Positions 54,502-64,000 of a stretch of 64,000 bases of DNA are shown piece after piece. Below the pieces are notes generated by a model. It was not told the origin of the DNA and searched no databases. It saw only the letters and a list, made by a program, of their open reading frames with translations. Origin of the DNA: Odiellus spinosus (Eukaryota > Arthropoda > Arachnida > Opiliones > Phalangiidae); assembly GCA_963920705.1 (NCBI GenBank), contig OY987232.1, positions 14,075,726-14,139,725 of the forward strand, given 5' to 3'. The first letter of the stretch is position 1, and every line of letters starts with the position of its first letter. Position numbers and translations under genes: made by a program.

Positions 54502-55569
54502 GCATTTATGATTCTACATTTCAACCAATAGACGGCGTGTTTCAAATTTCATAATATGTATAGTCTGCTAGCTTTGAGCCTGTGAATTGTGATTCCTGTG
54601 TTTTTCATCGGGCATAATTCAGCGAAAGGTATCTAAATTTATGTATATTTCTTCATGGATTAATAACTAATTAATCCATGATTTCATATATCCATGGTTT
54701 GTAACATGTTCCAATAAAAATCTTAGTTGTTTCTTTGGGTGTTTGAATATTATACATAGTTCCTCCTGGAGATTTGAATGCTAGGCCTAAATATACTGGT
54801 AAGTAAACAACTTGGCTATTTTGTACCAACAAGTTAAATTCAATGTTTAGTATCATAATATCGATATCATTATCGCCATGCACTCATAAGCGCTTTATTG
54901 CTAGTTAATGGTGAGTTAGTTAATCTATGATTTAACAGATTGCAAAGTAAATACGTCGCCACAGTGAAAGCGTCAGAAACAAGGGAATTGCATGATTTAC
55001 AGTATATGCAAACCATGGAATGTTTAGACAATTAAGATGTTGAGATGGTATCATGGTGCTTCTGATAACATTAGCATGCAAGTAATGAGTATAGCAAATA
55101 GTCATCAAAAAAAAAAATGGGGAACATTTCACGGTTTTCTTGCAATGTCAGTAACATAAATGCATGTCTCAAATTTGCGACTTGTTCATCATCATTCAAA
55201 CTTTAAAGGCATCTTCTCTTATGTCTGATAAGCAAGAAAATAAGGCAAGGAATTTTAAAGAGATTACATTTGATTTCTAGATTTCCTTTTAAGTTGCCCT
55301 TTTTTACTTAGCAGTGAATTACATTTCAAATTGCACTGTCCAAAGTCCAAACTCCAAAGCTAACTCAAGGGGCACGTTCTAGAGTAGATAAGGCCTTTAA
55401 AGGCGTTTGTACTGTGGCTACGACGAACTTAAACTTATGAGAAGTAATAAGCTATAACACATCATGAGTCGATTTTCATTACGCTTATGTCATACATTAA
55501 GTTTACTACCGATAACTTTTGAGAGCTTCCTTTACGTGGCTAGTTCAAAAAATTTTGTTTGTAGATCAA
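54502..55569. other. Upstream region of the EMSY gene
   Basis: No coding exon was seen. An acceptor-like 'attttgtttgtag' lies five bases before the EMSY start codon, so a 5' non-coding exon probably lies here or further left. Confidence 0.4.
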
Positions 55570-55633
55570 ATGACTTGGCCAATATTGTTGGATTACACAA
55601 GAGACGAATGCAAAAGAATTTTGAGGAAATTAG
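55570..55633 (+). CDS. EMSY: EMSY orthologue, coding exon 1
   Basis: ATG at 55570 opens MTWPILLDYTRDECKRILRKL, the conserved start of EMSY proteins just before the ENT domain helix. The exon ends in phase 1 at GTAATT. EMSY is a nuclear chromatin-associated repressor whose vertebrate form binds BRCA2 and SIN3/KDM5-type complexes; those partners are family knowledge, not visible here. The frame continues into exon 2 as ...L|ELEAYAS. Confidence 0.9.
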
Positions 55634-56518
55634 GTAATTGATAGATTAATATAGTAGCCTTGAACACAAAATCCTGAGCGAAGTTGCACATTATTTTTGA
55701 TGGTTTGAGGTTTTCCTCGACTACGAAAGTGGGCATCTTTGTGTTCAAGGTATCTAGCCACTTTCAAGGAATAATAGACTCTATAAAATGGTTATTTTAA
55801 ATCGATTTAGACTATTTAAATGTGCCGCAGCCTTTTATGGTGACACTCGACAAAAAAAACAAAATGCCAAAACAAAAATATTTCAAATCAAAAGCTTTAA
55901 GGGATCTATTTCAAATAGACTCCACGAAGTTTTGAGTCCAAGTAGATTAAAAATAACTTATCAGAGTCTAATATCCATTTAACCTAGCCTGTTAAAACCA
56001 ATATTGACAGTAATGTGTAAGCAATTCCCATTCAATAGCCTGAGAATGTACAAAGGAAAAATTAGACTGAGATATCAGTTTGATACCCTTCTCCGTTGGC
56101 TCCTCTGTAGAGATGACCTTTTTAGCTACTTCGTGAGGTTTCAATTTCACAGAATTAGATTACCGAATTTAACAACACTAAACTACTCTGAAAGTAGGCT
56201 TAACAAGGATCCACAGATTGTTAACGAGTCGTTGTTCCATGAACAAAAGTGCGCACTTCTTAAGCCAATCTACAGCACTGATTCCTGTTAAGCCGACTTG
56301 CCAAATAAGTTAAAAAACTGATTTCTGATTTAATATTGGTTTATTAGTAGTTTAAATAATCAATTACCTTTTCTCGGATTGGGCATTCTCCCATTAAAAA
56401 ACAAGTGGGCTGTGTTACAATCAAAAAGTGGGAAACAGATACCTTTGTACGTTCTTGGGTCATCAGAAATGGATTATTACGATATATCCGATTATTTTAA
56501 ATAATATATTACTTTTAG

Positions 56519-56618
56519 AATTGGAAGCTTATGCCTCAATAGTATCTGCATTTCGGGCTCAAGGTGAACTTAGTAAGGAGAAGAAAAAATTACTTCAAGA
56601 TCTATGTTCATCACTCAG
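56519..56618 (+). CDS. EMSY: EMSY coding exon 2 (ENT domain, first part)
   Basis: It follows the acceptor 'attacttttag' and reads ELEAYASIVSAFRAQGELSK, then EKKKLLQDLCSSLS, the first helices of the ENT domain. It is 100 bases, phase 1 to phase 2, donor GTTAAT. ENT is a helical dimerisation domain also found in plant agenet proteins. Confidence 0.93.
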
Positions 56619-56778
56619 GTTAATAATTATATTGCTTTTGAGCACCAATGTTTCCTTCAATCCCAATGAATTAGAAACTTCTCCCTAAACGGTTTATTAA
56701 TAGACTTCTATTATTAAGTCGTATCCCAAGTTTTATTCCGGAGTTGTAATATGGTCTAAACCCAGATGTTTTTATCAG

Positions 56779-57035
56779 TATATCTGTGGAACGTCATAGA
56801 GCCGAAATCAGAAGAGCGGTCAATGATGAAAAACTTGGCACTGTGGCGGAGAGAATGGCTGGTCCAAATACCAGCATGGAATGGGCGGTCGAAGGACGCA
56901 GGTTAATTCCATTAATGCCTCGTTTGGTACCGCAAACGGCTTTTACGGCTCTCGCGAACAATCTAGCTGATTTACAAGCCTCTAAAAATGCCGCAATGCC
57001 TATACCTAGTTCTACTGGAAGAAACTTGAAACTTG
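56779..57035 (+). CDS. EMSY: EMSY coding exon 3 (rest of ENT domain)
   Basis: Acceptor 'gtttttatcag'. It reads ISVERHRAEIRRAVNDEKLG, then MEWAVEGRRLIPLMPRLVPQ and TAFTALANNLADLQA, the most conserved part of the family. I place the donor at CTTG|GTTTGT because that keeps the frame into the next exon (phase 1); without splicing there a TAA follows ten codons on. The intron would be only 69 bases. Confidence 0.88.
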
Positions 57036-57104
57036 GTTTGTTAAGACTCGATATCAGTATGGGATAAAATTGAGCTCGGGTAAAAAATCTTAAAAATTAT
57101 TTAG

Positions 57105-57637
57105 AAATAATCCATGCGGAGGAACTACCAGAAAATTTACTAAAACGAAAGAACTCTATAAGTGGGGATCCTTCAGGTGTTCCTATTAAAGTACCAGCTA
57201 TGAGCCCTTCACCAACATCGAACGTACCAACAATGTCGGAGATAGTACAACTCTCTCCCATAATGCCTCAACAGCAAATGATTTTGCCAATGTCGCCATT
57301 AACACCGACACAAGCCACTCCCATTTCATCGGTAACCTCTCGGGTCTCGCCAATAACTCCGCTTCAAACCCCAACTTCATCTAGTGGTGGAAGTTTGATT
57401 ATGGGAAGTCCCTTGACTCCAATTTCGTCATTACCCATTCATTCAACATCGGTGCAAACATCCATTTTGCCGATAACTATTACATCCACCATGCCAACGG
57501 CTACTGTAGCTCTGACAAGTACTCCAATCAGCGGTATTGCGAGAGGGACTAATAGAGGCGTAAACACTATGATTCAGCGACCGATTGCACCCGCTATGCA
57601 AGCTACCACTCATCAGAATATTGGACACGGCTCTAAG
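57105..57637 (+). CDS. EMSY: EMSY coding exon 4 (Ser/Thr/Pro-rich)
   Basis: Acceptor 'aaattatttag'. It starts with EIIHAEELPENLLKRKNSIS in phase 1, then a low-complexity stretch rich in Ser, Thr, Pro and Met (PMSPLTPTQATPISS, repeated SPITP/SPLTP), which are possible phosphorylation sites, and ends AAG|GTAAGT in phase 0. The region is poorly conserved in the family. An RGTNRG bit lies near its end. Confidence 0.85.
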
Positions 57638-57764
57638 GTAAGTTGCCACATGCTAATAGTTTATTTAGTAAACGATGAACCTTTGACATAAATGGTGACT
57701 AGGTCACTTGAAATCTTCACAGATTCTAACCCTTGTCTTTTTTCTTTATATTTGTTTATTATAG

Positions 57765-57939
57765 CAAGTTATATTACTTTCCGGATCAAGTGCCAATATC
57801 CCACCAAGCATATTACAACGTTGTTTAAGCGTCCCAGTTGTTAAAAATATAAATTCACCCGCAATAACAGTCAGTGCCTCTACTGGACCTGTAACTAAGA
57901 TTACTTCCGCTGCGTCGCAAACATTAATTCCAGTTTCAA
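57765..57939 (+). CDS. EMSY: EMSY coding exon 5
   Basis: Acceptor 'tgtttattatag'. It opens in phase 0 with QVILLSGSSANIPPSILQR and continues in frame for 58 codons to TCA A|GTAAAA, phase 1. No named domain; a mixed hydrophobic and Ser/Thr-rich segment. Confidence 0.75.
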
Positions 57940-58233
57940 GTAAAAACACTTTATACTTTTCACTTGCCTTAAAGGTAGCCTGAAGAAAAAATCTAAAATA
58001 ATACAGTAATTAAAGTCACGTCCTCCGTCAGTCTCATATTTTCTACCCCGGTTAAACATTCTCTAATTTTGTTAAGATCGTACTTAAACTTTTACTTTAG
58101 TGTCTGATAGAGGTTATTTCATAAAGAATTATATATTTTGACTACTCATTGAATATAACAAATACCGCTGTTAAATGGTCTCAGAAAACCACCATGAATG
58201 AGATACAATATAAAAATCTTATTTTAGTTACAG

Positions 58234-58527
58234 GATCATCAACAGCCATGGTATCTCAAATTGGTAGCAATAATAATATGGTCGTCTACACAACTACCAA
58301 CAGAGGAAGAGGTGGTGGTCGAGGAGCTACCGGAATCCGACAAGCTGTAGTAAGACCTAGACCTAGTCTAGTGGTTCCCATTCAACAACAAGCTGCCGCC
58401 GCATCGGGAATGCACGCTTCTTCCGCTCTCATTGGACTGTCGGGTCTCGTTTCTTCTCAACAATCCGGACAGTTAATGAAAGCAACTGGACGGGGAAGTC
58501 GGGGAAAGCATTCTGGCGCGGGCAGAG
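58234..58527 (+). CDS. EMSY: EMSY coding exon 6 (RG-rich)
   Basis: Acceptor 'ttttagttacag', entered in phase 1. It contains two Arg-Gly-rich patches (NRGRGGGRGATGIR and TGRGSRGKHSGAGR), possible arginine-methylation or nucleic-acid-binding segments, separated by a Gln/Ala-rich part (IQQQAAAASG). The donor AG|GTATGT leaves phase 1. Confidence 0.82.
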
Positions 58528-60970
58528 GTATGTGACGATTATTCCTCGAAGGGATAGTACCCTGCATGATCTGGTCAAATACTAATTGGGACAAACACTT
58601 TAATTGCACGAGCAAGAACTCATTAATGCGCTTAAAAACAATGGTGTAAGGTAGATCTATATTCTGGTGACAAATACGCTAGTATACAAACTTGGGTATC
58701 TTTATGAAATTGTATTCAAGTAATTATTACTGGTAAAGATTAAACTTAAGTGTATGTGCGTAACATAACTAACAGCTGCTATTCATAACCGAGTCCTAAC
58801 ACATATTAAAGGATAGAGAGGAGTTAAAAGATTGGCACGTGATCCTTCAGCTTTGATCTTTGATTCTTAGCCTTTTAAACTATGTTCTATGTTAAAGTAC
58901 AAGGATTACTTACAAATGGTATACAGTGTAAAGCCCACGGTACAATCTTCGTATATTTCGTAGCCAAAATTCGTTTGCTTTCTCTCCTACCTCTAAAAAC
59001 TAGAAGCACACTCTGGGGCTAATTTTTCTTCTAGGCCATGTAGTTTCACGATTTTACTGCCCTATTCTGGCATGGAACTAATTAAGTCTGAAAAATGGTT
59101 CATTGACAATGCCTCTAGCAGGATTTCAGTGAAACTATGGAAACTGAGTGATTCCTCAGATTTTTACATGAAATTTTATATGGCACGGGAGCTGCCGCAA
59201 CGAAAACGGGCATAATTAGTTTTATGATTTTGGATTTAGAACTTTCGCAAATGTTCTTAGGTACATAAATGAGTTCTTGGTATGGGGGACAATTAAAGGA
59301 CGAAAATATATGGTTGTTACCCAAAAAGAAAATATTTTTTCCTATATTCCTATATAGAAATCAATCTCCAAAGTCTTAAATTAATTACAACAACGAGCTT
59401 GTCAGTCAAAACTTAAATTTTCAGCTCTAGTGCTTTATGTTGAAATTGTCTCGAGGCAAGTGATGATAACGTCACGTTCCATATAAATAGCTGCTCTACA
59501 TAAAAAGCTTTGCTTTCAGATTGTAGTGGCGCTATCCCTTACCAAAAAAAGGTTAGTCTGATCTGAAGAGGTCCTCAAGAACACTACAAAAGTCTTGGGG
59601 AAGTCTTTAAGACTTTCCATAGACTTCTTGACGTAATGAAAGACTTCCCCAAGACCTCTTAAGACTACATAAGACACCCAAACGGATTCCCCAGAACCTC
59701 TTAAGACTAAATATTTTTGGTAAGGGATAGGGTAGTTCCTAGCCTTGGTTTTTGCGTTAATTTAAAAATTCTTAAGAAAACCGTCAAGGTAGGCTTATAA
59801 TGAACTGAAAACTGTTCGAATAAAGTTAGTTCAAATTCCTATTTACCGCCTCTCATTGGCGCCAATTAATAATGGAGCACAAGCGCCTGTTTACTTGAAG
59901 TCACTTGTGACGATTCGAGGTGATTTTTCACTAAACTCCTCCCATATTATAAATTTATCTGAAAGAAAATTCAGAAATTATATAAAGTTAATTTTCGCTA
60001 AACTTTGTGGGACAACCAAACCTTTTCTTGATCGTCAAAATGTCCCCTACACTTTAAAATAAATAAATAACACGCGCAAATCATGTGGTACTATCCCTCT
60101 AAGGAAACCAAAATATTCGTAACATTTTATATGATAAAATATTTGGGAAAATATTTTTCACTTTTGCGCTATATAAAAACCTAGGAAAAATTTGTTGGAC
60201 CGATGAATTGAAAAAACTGAAGCTGCTCAGGGGAGAAGAAAATTTAGGTGTCTTTTAAAACCCAATTTTTTTATTTGGCACTTTTTTCACAACCAATTAT
60301 GAATATTAGTTTAAAAATTTAATTGGCATATAACTCATTACGTTGCACGATAAATGAATCAGATACGCATATACTATGTGAACTATATACTCGGTGTTAC
60401 CTTGTAGATATTTCAGACACAGTAATGTTGCATTTGTCTTAACTCTTCAACTTGAGAATTCTGGATACCACAAATTTATTGACAATTGTATATTAAAGAG
60501 TCTAACTACGTACAAAGCTTTTCTTCTAATCAGCGACTGCATTAACAGACAGTTTTTACTTTGTATTTTGCTTGATTCCTTGACTTTCAATTTCCAAACT
60601 AGGCTTAGCATAAAAGTTGATAGAAAAGGCTGGTTAATGCACTAACTGTATCTCCGAAAGCTCTATATCGAGAAACTCTATATGTGAATAGAGATGATCT
60701 GTTCTAAATCATTGCGTAATAGACACAACTTCAGACAATGTAAACTAGTTTTTTAGGATTCTTACCAGTGAAGTTACTGAACGTAGCGATGTCATGTATG
60801 GAAATATTTCCCTCAACCTCTTTAAATTTAATGTACCTTTGACCCATTTAGTAGATAGAAGTGATATAGTTTAAAATGATATGGTAGATTCAAATGCAAC
60901 ATTCAAGTTTCCTTCACTTGTGATCTGAATAATCTACAAGGTAATATTAAGATTTTATAATTGACTCTAG
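58528..60970 (+). other. EMSY intron 6
   Basis: A 2.4-kb intron. It contains the AAGTCTT-type MITE at 59532-59730. The short open frames at 59856-60062 and 60394-60645 have no recognisable features. Confidence 0.7.
59532..59730. mobile_element. MITE with CTATCCCTTACCAAAAA ends in an EMSY intron
   Basis: Ends CTATCCCTTACCAAAAA and TTTTTGGTAAGGGATAG are inverted; the interior has alternating 'aagtctt' and 'aagactt' motifs like 42257-42415. Confidence 0.75.
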
Positions 60971-61488
60971 GATTTGTTAAAAATGTAGGCATGAAGATTG
61001 GCCCTCAAATGATGATGCTATCAAGCCCCAATACCACATCAACGAGAATTCTTCCAAAACCCACAATGTCTCACGCTTCCGTAGCCGCTGCCCTCGGAAA
61101 CTTCTCAAACATATCCCAAACCACTTTGGCTTCTCCGCTCGTAGTGATGGGTAGCACTAACCTTCCAGCCTCAATGACTAAAGGCGGGACCTTAGTTCAA
61201 TCATCAACACCACGTATTGTCAACGTGATGTCAGTCACTCCTGCTCCAAACAGAATTATACCTCCAGCCAATACTTATTCTGGAGGAACAAAATTTTCGA
61301 AAATAGCCAAATCATCAACTTCGAACATCATGACAGTTGGTAGTTTTCCGTCAACTACAACCACTTTATCTTCAGGCTCGGGAGCTAAGCCAAACGTTAT
61401 TGTGGTACATAAAGCTTCTCCCGCTTGGCATCAAGTGACGCAACAACAAACTCATCCACAAATTCTTGGGAAAGCAACTATGACTAAG
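60971..61488 (+). CDS. EMSY: EMSY coding exon 7
   Basis: Acceptor 'ttgactctag' (an alternative, 18 bases downstream, 'aaaatgtag', keeps the same frame). It is entered in phase 1 and encodes about 172 residues rich in Ser/Thr/Pro with KIGPQMMMLSS, an Ala-rich bit (HASVAAALGNF) and ANVIVVHK-like hydrophobic strand (KPNVIVVHKASPAWHQ). It ends AAG|GTTAGT in phase 0. Confidence 0.82.
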
Positions 61489-62110
61489 GTTAGTTAGCTT
61501 GTTATTGCATGTCGCATAAAATTAGGAGGGAAGTGATTGGTGATTCTTGGAAACTTGTTACGGAAAAACTAAAGCTCCCAAAAATAAACGGTTTTCACTA
61601 TTTATAACTCAAATAGTTGTTTAGTTACTAATGGTTAAACCTAATTCTTTGTCATTGATACACGAATACTCCTGATTGGTGCGATTACTATTGTTTGAAT
61701 TATAATTATTAGCTATGGGAATGATGTAATGAACGTAGCATAAAAGATCACATACTAGTTTAACTATTTTATAATTAGAATAAAGCGCATTGGCGGTAGT
61801 TCACAAGAAAGGCCCGAGATGTCGCTACCATTAGAAAAACAAAATCACGGTTTTGGTACGTTCTACATCCCAAACAGTAAAAAAGAAAAAGCCCTATGTA
61901 GGATAACTGAAATTATTCCTTGTTTTTTAATCCATATCTTTCACTTAATTTGTTTATCGAATAAAAATGTTAGACGAGTCTCAACGCCATCTAGTAATTT
62001 TTTCTCAGAAACCTTTTACTTCCCCGTTAAGTAGTGTGTAATGTATTGGACTATAGCTTCTCAAGTAATCAAAATTATAACGCGCTCAAAATGATACCTT
62101 TAATATACAG

Positions 62111-62299
62111 GGTATAAGACTTCCTAAGATGTCACCAGCAACCACAGTTTCTAAAATGTTGAGCAGTATGCACTCCACCGTTGAAGGAGTAAAACGTACA
62201 ACATCTTCACCAATTGTTCAAGCGCTGTCGTCAAGCCAACAACTTGGTTCCCAACAATCCCCTGAATCTTTTGATGCCACTCAATTAGATCCCTCAAAT
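62111..62299 (+). CDS. EMSY: EMSY coding exon 8
   Basis: Acceptor 'aatatacag', 63 codons in phase 0 to 0, starting GIRLPKMSPATTVSKMLSSM and Ser/Gln-rich near the end (SSSQQLGSQQSPES). Donor AAT|GTAAGA. Confidence 0.82.
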
Positions 62300-63015
62300 G
62301 TAAGAGTTATTGAATTTATTTTAAAGGGATAGACTCTTCAGAGATAGGTTTTTTTATCAATTTGGAAATAAAATATGTATAAAAACTTTATACAAACTCA
62401 CCAAAGGTTTCTCTGCAATTCTGTTAGTTATCATAGTTGGCCTCACCAAGCCAAACACTCTTTAGAAAAAAATAGAAAGGTGACCACAAAAAAAATGTTA
62501 TTTCCTATTTTTAGAAACGTAGGAGAGTTTTAACTGAACTTATAGGAAAATATTGGTTTCAAATATGAACAAATGCTTTTCGATGGTTTAACTAACATCG
62601 AAGTAACCCCCATATTTGCCATTCCAAAACTAAACACATAGCAGATGACACGACCCAATTTCCCAAGATTTAATTTAGTTGTGGAGTGCCATCTATATTA
62701 AAAATATGCAGTAGAAGAGTGCAAATTTGAAAAAGGATAATATAGGAAAATAGTCAAAATTATAGGAACTTATAGCAACAAGTACATAAATGCTGGCGTC
62801 AATAAGAGACGGTCTTTAAAATGATACATAAACCAATCTAACAGGTCTATTGATTCACGTAACATTTGTAAGGCAGCGACATCATGGCATCGAGATTTCA
62901 ATAAGATTTTTGCATTCCCTTAAAACCTTTAGTGAGTTTGAATGTTTTTACGCACCGTCTAAATAGGTTTAACATAGTATGCCTATTAAAAGGTAAAATA
63001 TTTTTTTTTATATAG
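62300..63015 (+). other. EMSY intron 8
   Basis: AT-rich. A few 'ataggaaaatag' motifs near 62520-62770 look like scraps of the CAGGGTGACC MITE interior. Nothing else seen. Confidence 0.6.
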
Positions 63016-63955
63016 TTGGATCCTAAGAACACTCTTTTAGCGGATTTGATTCAAGCCGCTGGAATCGTATTACCAGAAGGTACAACCGCTACTATGCCAG
63101 TTTCAGCTTCAGCTTTTAAAACGCTCCCCAGTAATATCGCTTCATCGAGTTTGCGTAAAATTGCCGGTCTTACTGGCGCTGGTATACAATCTGCCGTTAC
63201 ACCAACCGGATTACCAGTTTCATTTCCAACTAGAAAAGGACCTCAAATGAGAGCTCCGCCAAAGTCTACGAAGCAAAATATATCACCCCCGAAGAAAGTT
63301 ATTACTCAAACTATACCGAAATATCCACCTTCCATTACCATATCGCAACAAATGGATACAGATATTGACGAAATTTCATCGCATATACAACAAACAACGG
63401 TGCCCAAAGTTAAAGTAGAATCCGTTAAGGTTTCTGACATAACCATACCAGAAAAAACAACAACCGCCACAACATCCCAAGATAATCCAGAAATGGTTTC
63501 TTTAAAAAACGAAGATTTAATTACACAGAGCATCATATCTGAATCATTACCAGAAGTTAAGTTGGAAACTACCATGTCAAACAGATCTGAATCTATTGCG
63601 CTTGTAACTGAAACCACTGCAGCGTCAGCATCATCTCTCGTCACAACTTATCATTCTGACGTTTTTACCGCTGATATTACTCCAGAGACATCAATGGCTG
63701 ATAATAGCGGTCTTAGTCTACAACAGGATATATTTACCACCGAAATTATTACAGCGGATGTGGATACAGTAACCGTTACGCCAACGCCTGAAGTTGAAAA
63801 TACTAAAATAGAAGCAGATTCTGTAACATCCATTACGCCCGCAGTTGTGGAGGAGACTATGGTCTTAGATCCTACTACATGTACCACTACTATCGTGGAT
63901 GAGTCTGGGAACCCTATTGAACATCAAGTTGAAGAGGGTCAGGTGTTTGAAATAC
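63016..63955 (+). CDS. EMSY: EMSY coding exon 9 (gene continues beyond the window)
   Basis: Acceptor 'tttttatatag'. It opens in phase 0 with LDPKNTLLADLIQAAGIVLP, then about 290 residues of Ser/Thr/Glu-rich, acidic, probably disordered sequence with a few basic patches (KPPKKV-like near residue 95), ending EEGQVFEI. I take the donor as ATAC|GTAAAT at 63956 (phase 1). Otherwise the frame ends at a TAA at 63982. With this exon about 1020 residues are in the window; the human protein has about 1320. Confidence 0.82.
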
Positions 63956-64000
63956 GTAAATATACAATTTTTTTTCAACAATAAATCAGGGTTCAAAACT

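Noticed and set aside
63306..63887. Minus-strand open frames opposite EMSY exon 9
   Set aside because: They are shadows of a Ser/Thr-rich coding exon on the plus strand.

Overview
The window is AT-rich eukaryotic DNA, almost certainly from an arthropod and probably an insect. It holds spliced genes, an invertebrate ionotropic-receptor relic, an EMSY orthologue with its ENT domain, a dead mariner-type (DUF4817/DDE) element, and dozens of foldback and MITE-like elements. Nothing is organised like a prokaryotic genome. The order of insect cannot be fixed from the sequence alone.

Region 1-35800 is a tandem gene family that I do not recognise. It has three copies inside the window and the 3' flank of a fourth at the left edge. 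The full layout, seen in copies 2 and 3, is: a TATA box; a short non-coding exon ending in GTAAGT; an intron with a TTAA-flanked MITE; a signal-peptide exon (94 coding bases, phase 1); a 30-base exon (phase 1 to phase 1); an intron with another MITE; an array of about 100-120 base units; and a terminal exon with a conserved inverted repeat and a poly(A) signal. Each array unit carries a branch-point-like sequence, an acceptor (usually TTCTGCAG), then exactly 3, 6 or 9 bases, then a donor (usually GTAAGT). I counted 74 such sites: 35 in copy 1, 16 in copy 2 and 23 in copy 3. They look like arrays of in-frame microexons, or at least of paired recursive splice sites. This is the most interesting thing in the window. 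Copy 1 (3567-18590) has lost its promoter, first exon and 30-base exon, has taken in several kilobases of transposons, and is probably dead. Copies 2 (21052-26400) and 3 (29230-35420) look structurally intact.

Region 4633-11182 lies inside copy 1. It is a large composite mariner-type element with about 430-base terminal inverted repeats, two opposed broken transposase copies, and a foldback element whose core is a 20-base minisatellite.

Region 35800-46300 is dense in foldback elements. A degraded ionotropic-receptor gene lies on the minus strand at 37976-40435; its second and third pore-side membrane segments and its ligand-binding part are readable, but two in-frame stops interrupt the last exon.

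Region 47060-53063 holds three minisatellites of 29, 41 and 31 base units. The 31-base array (about 2.9 kb) appears to sit in the intron of a small unrecognised minus-strand gene with exons at 53165-53358 and 49968-50058.

Region 55570-64000 carries nine coding exons of an EMSY orthologue on the plus strand, running off the right edge. The reading frame is kept across every junction. Its introns hold MITEs.
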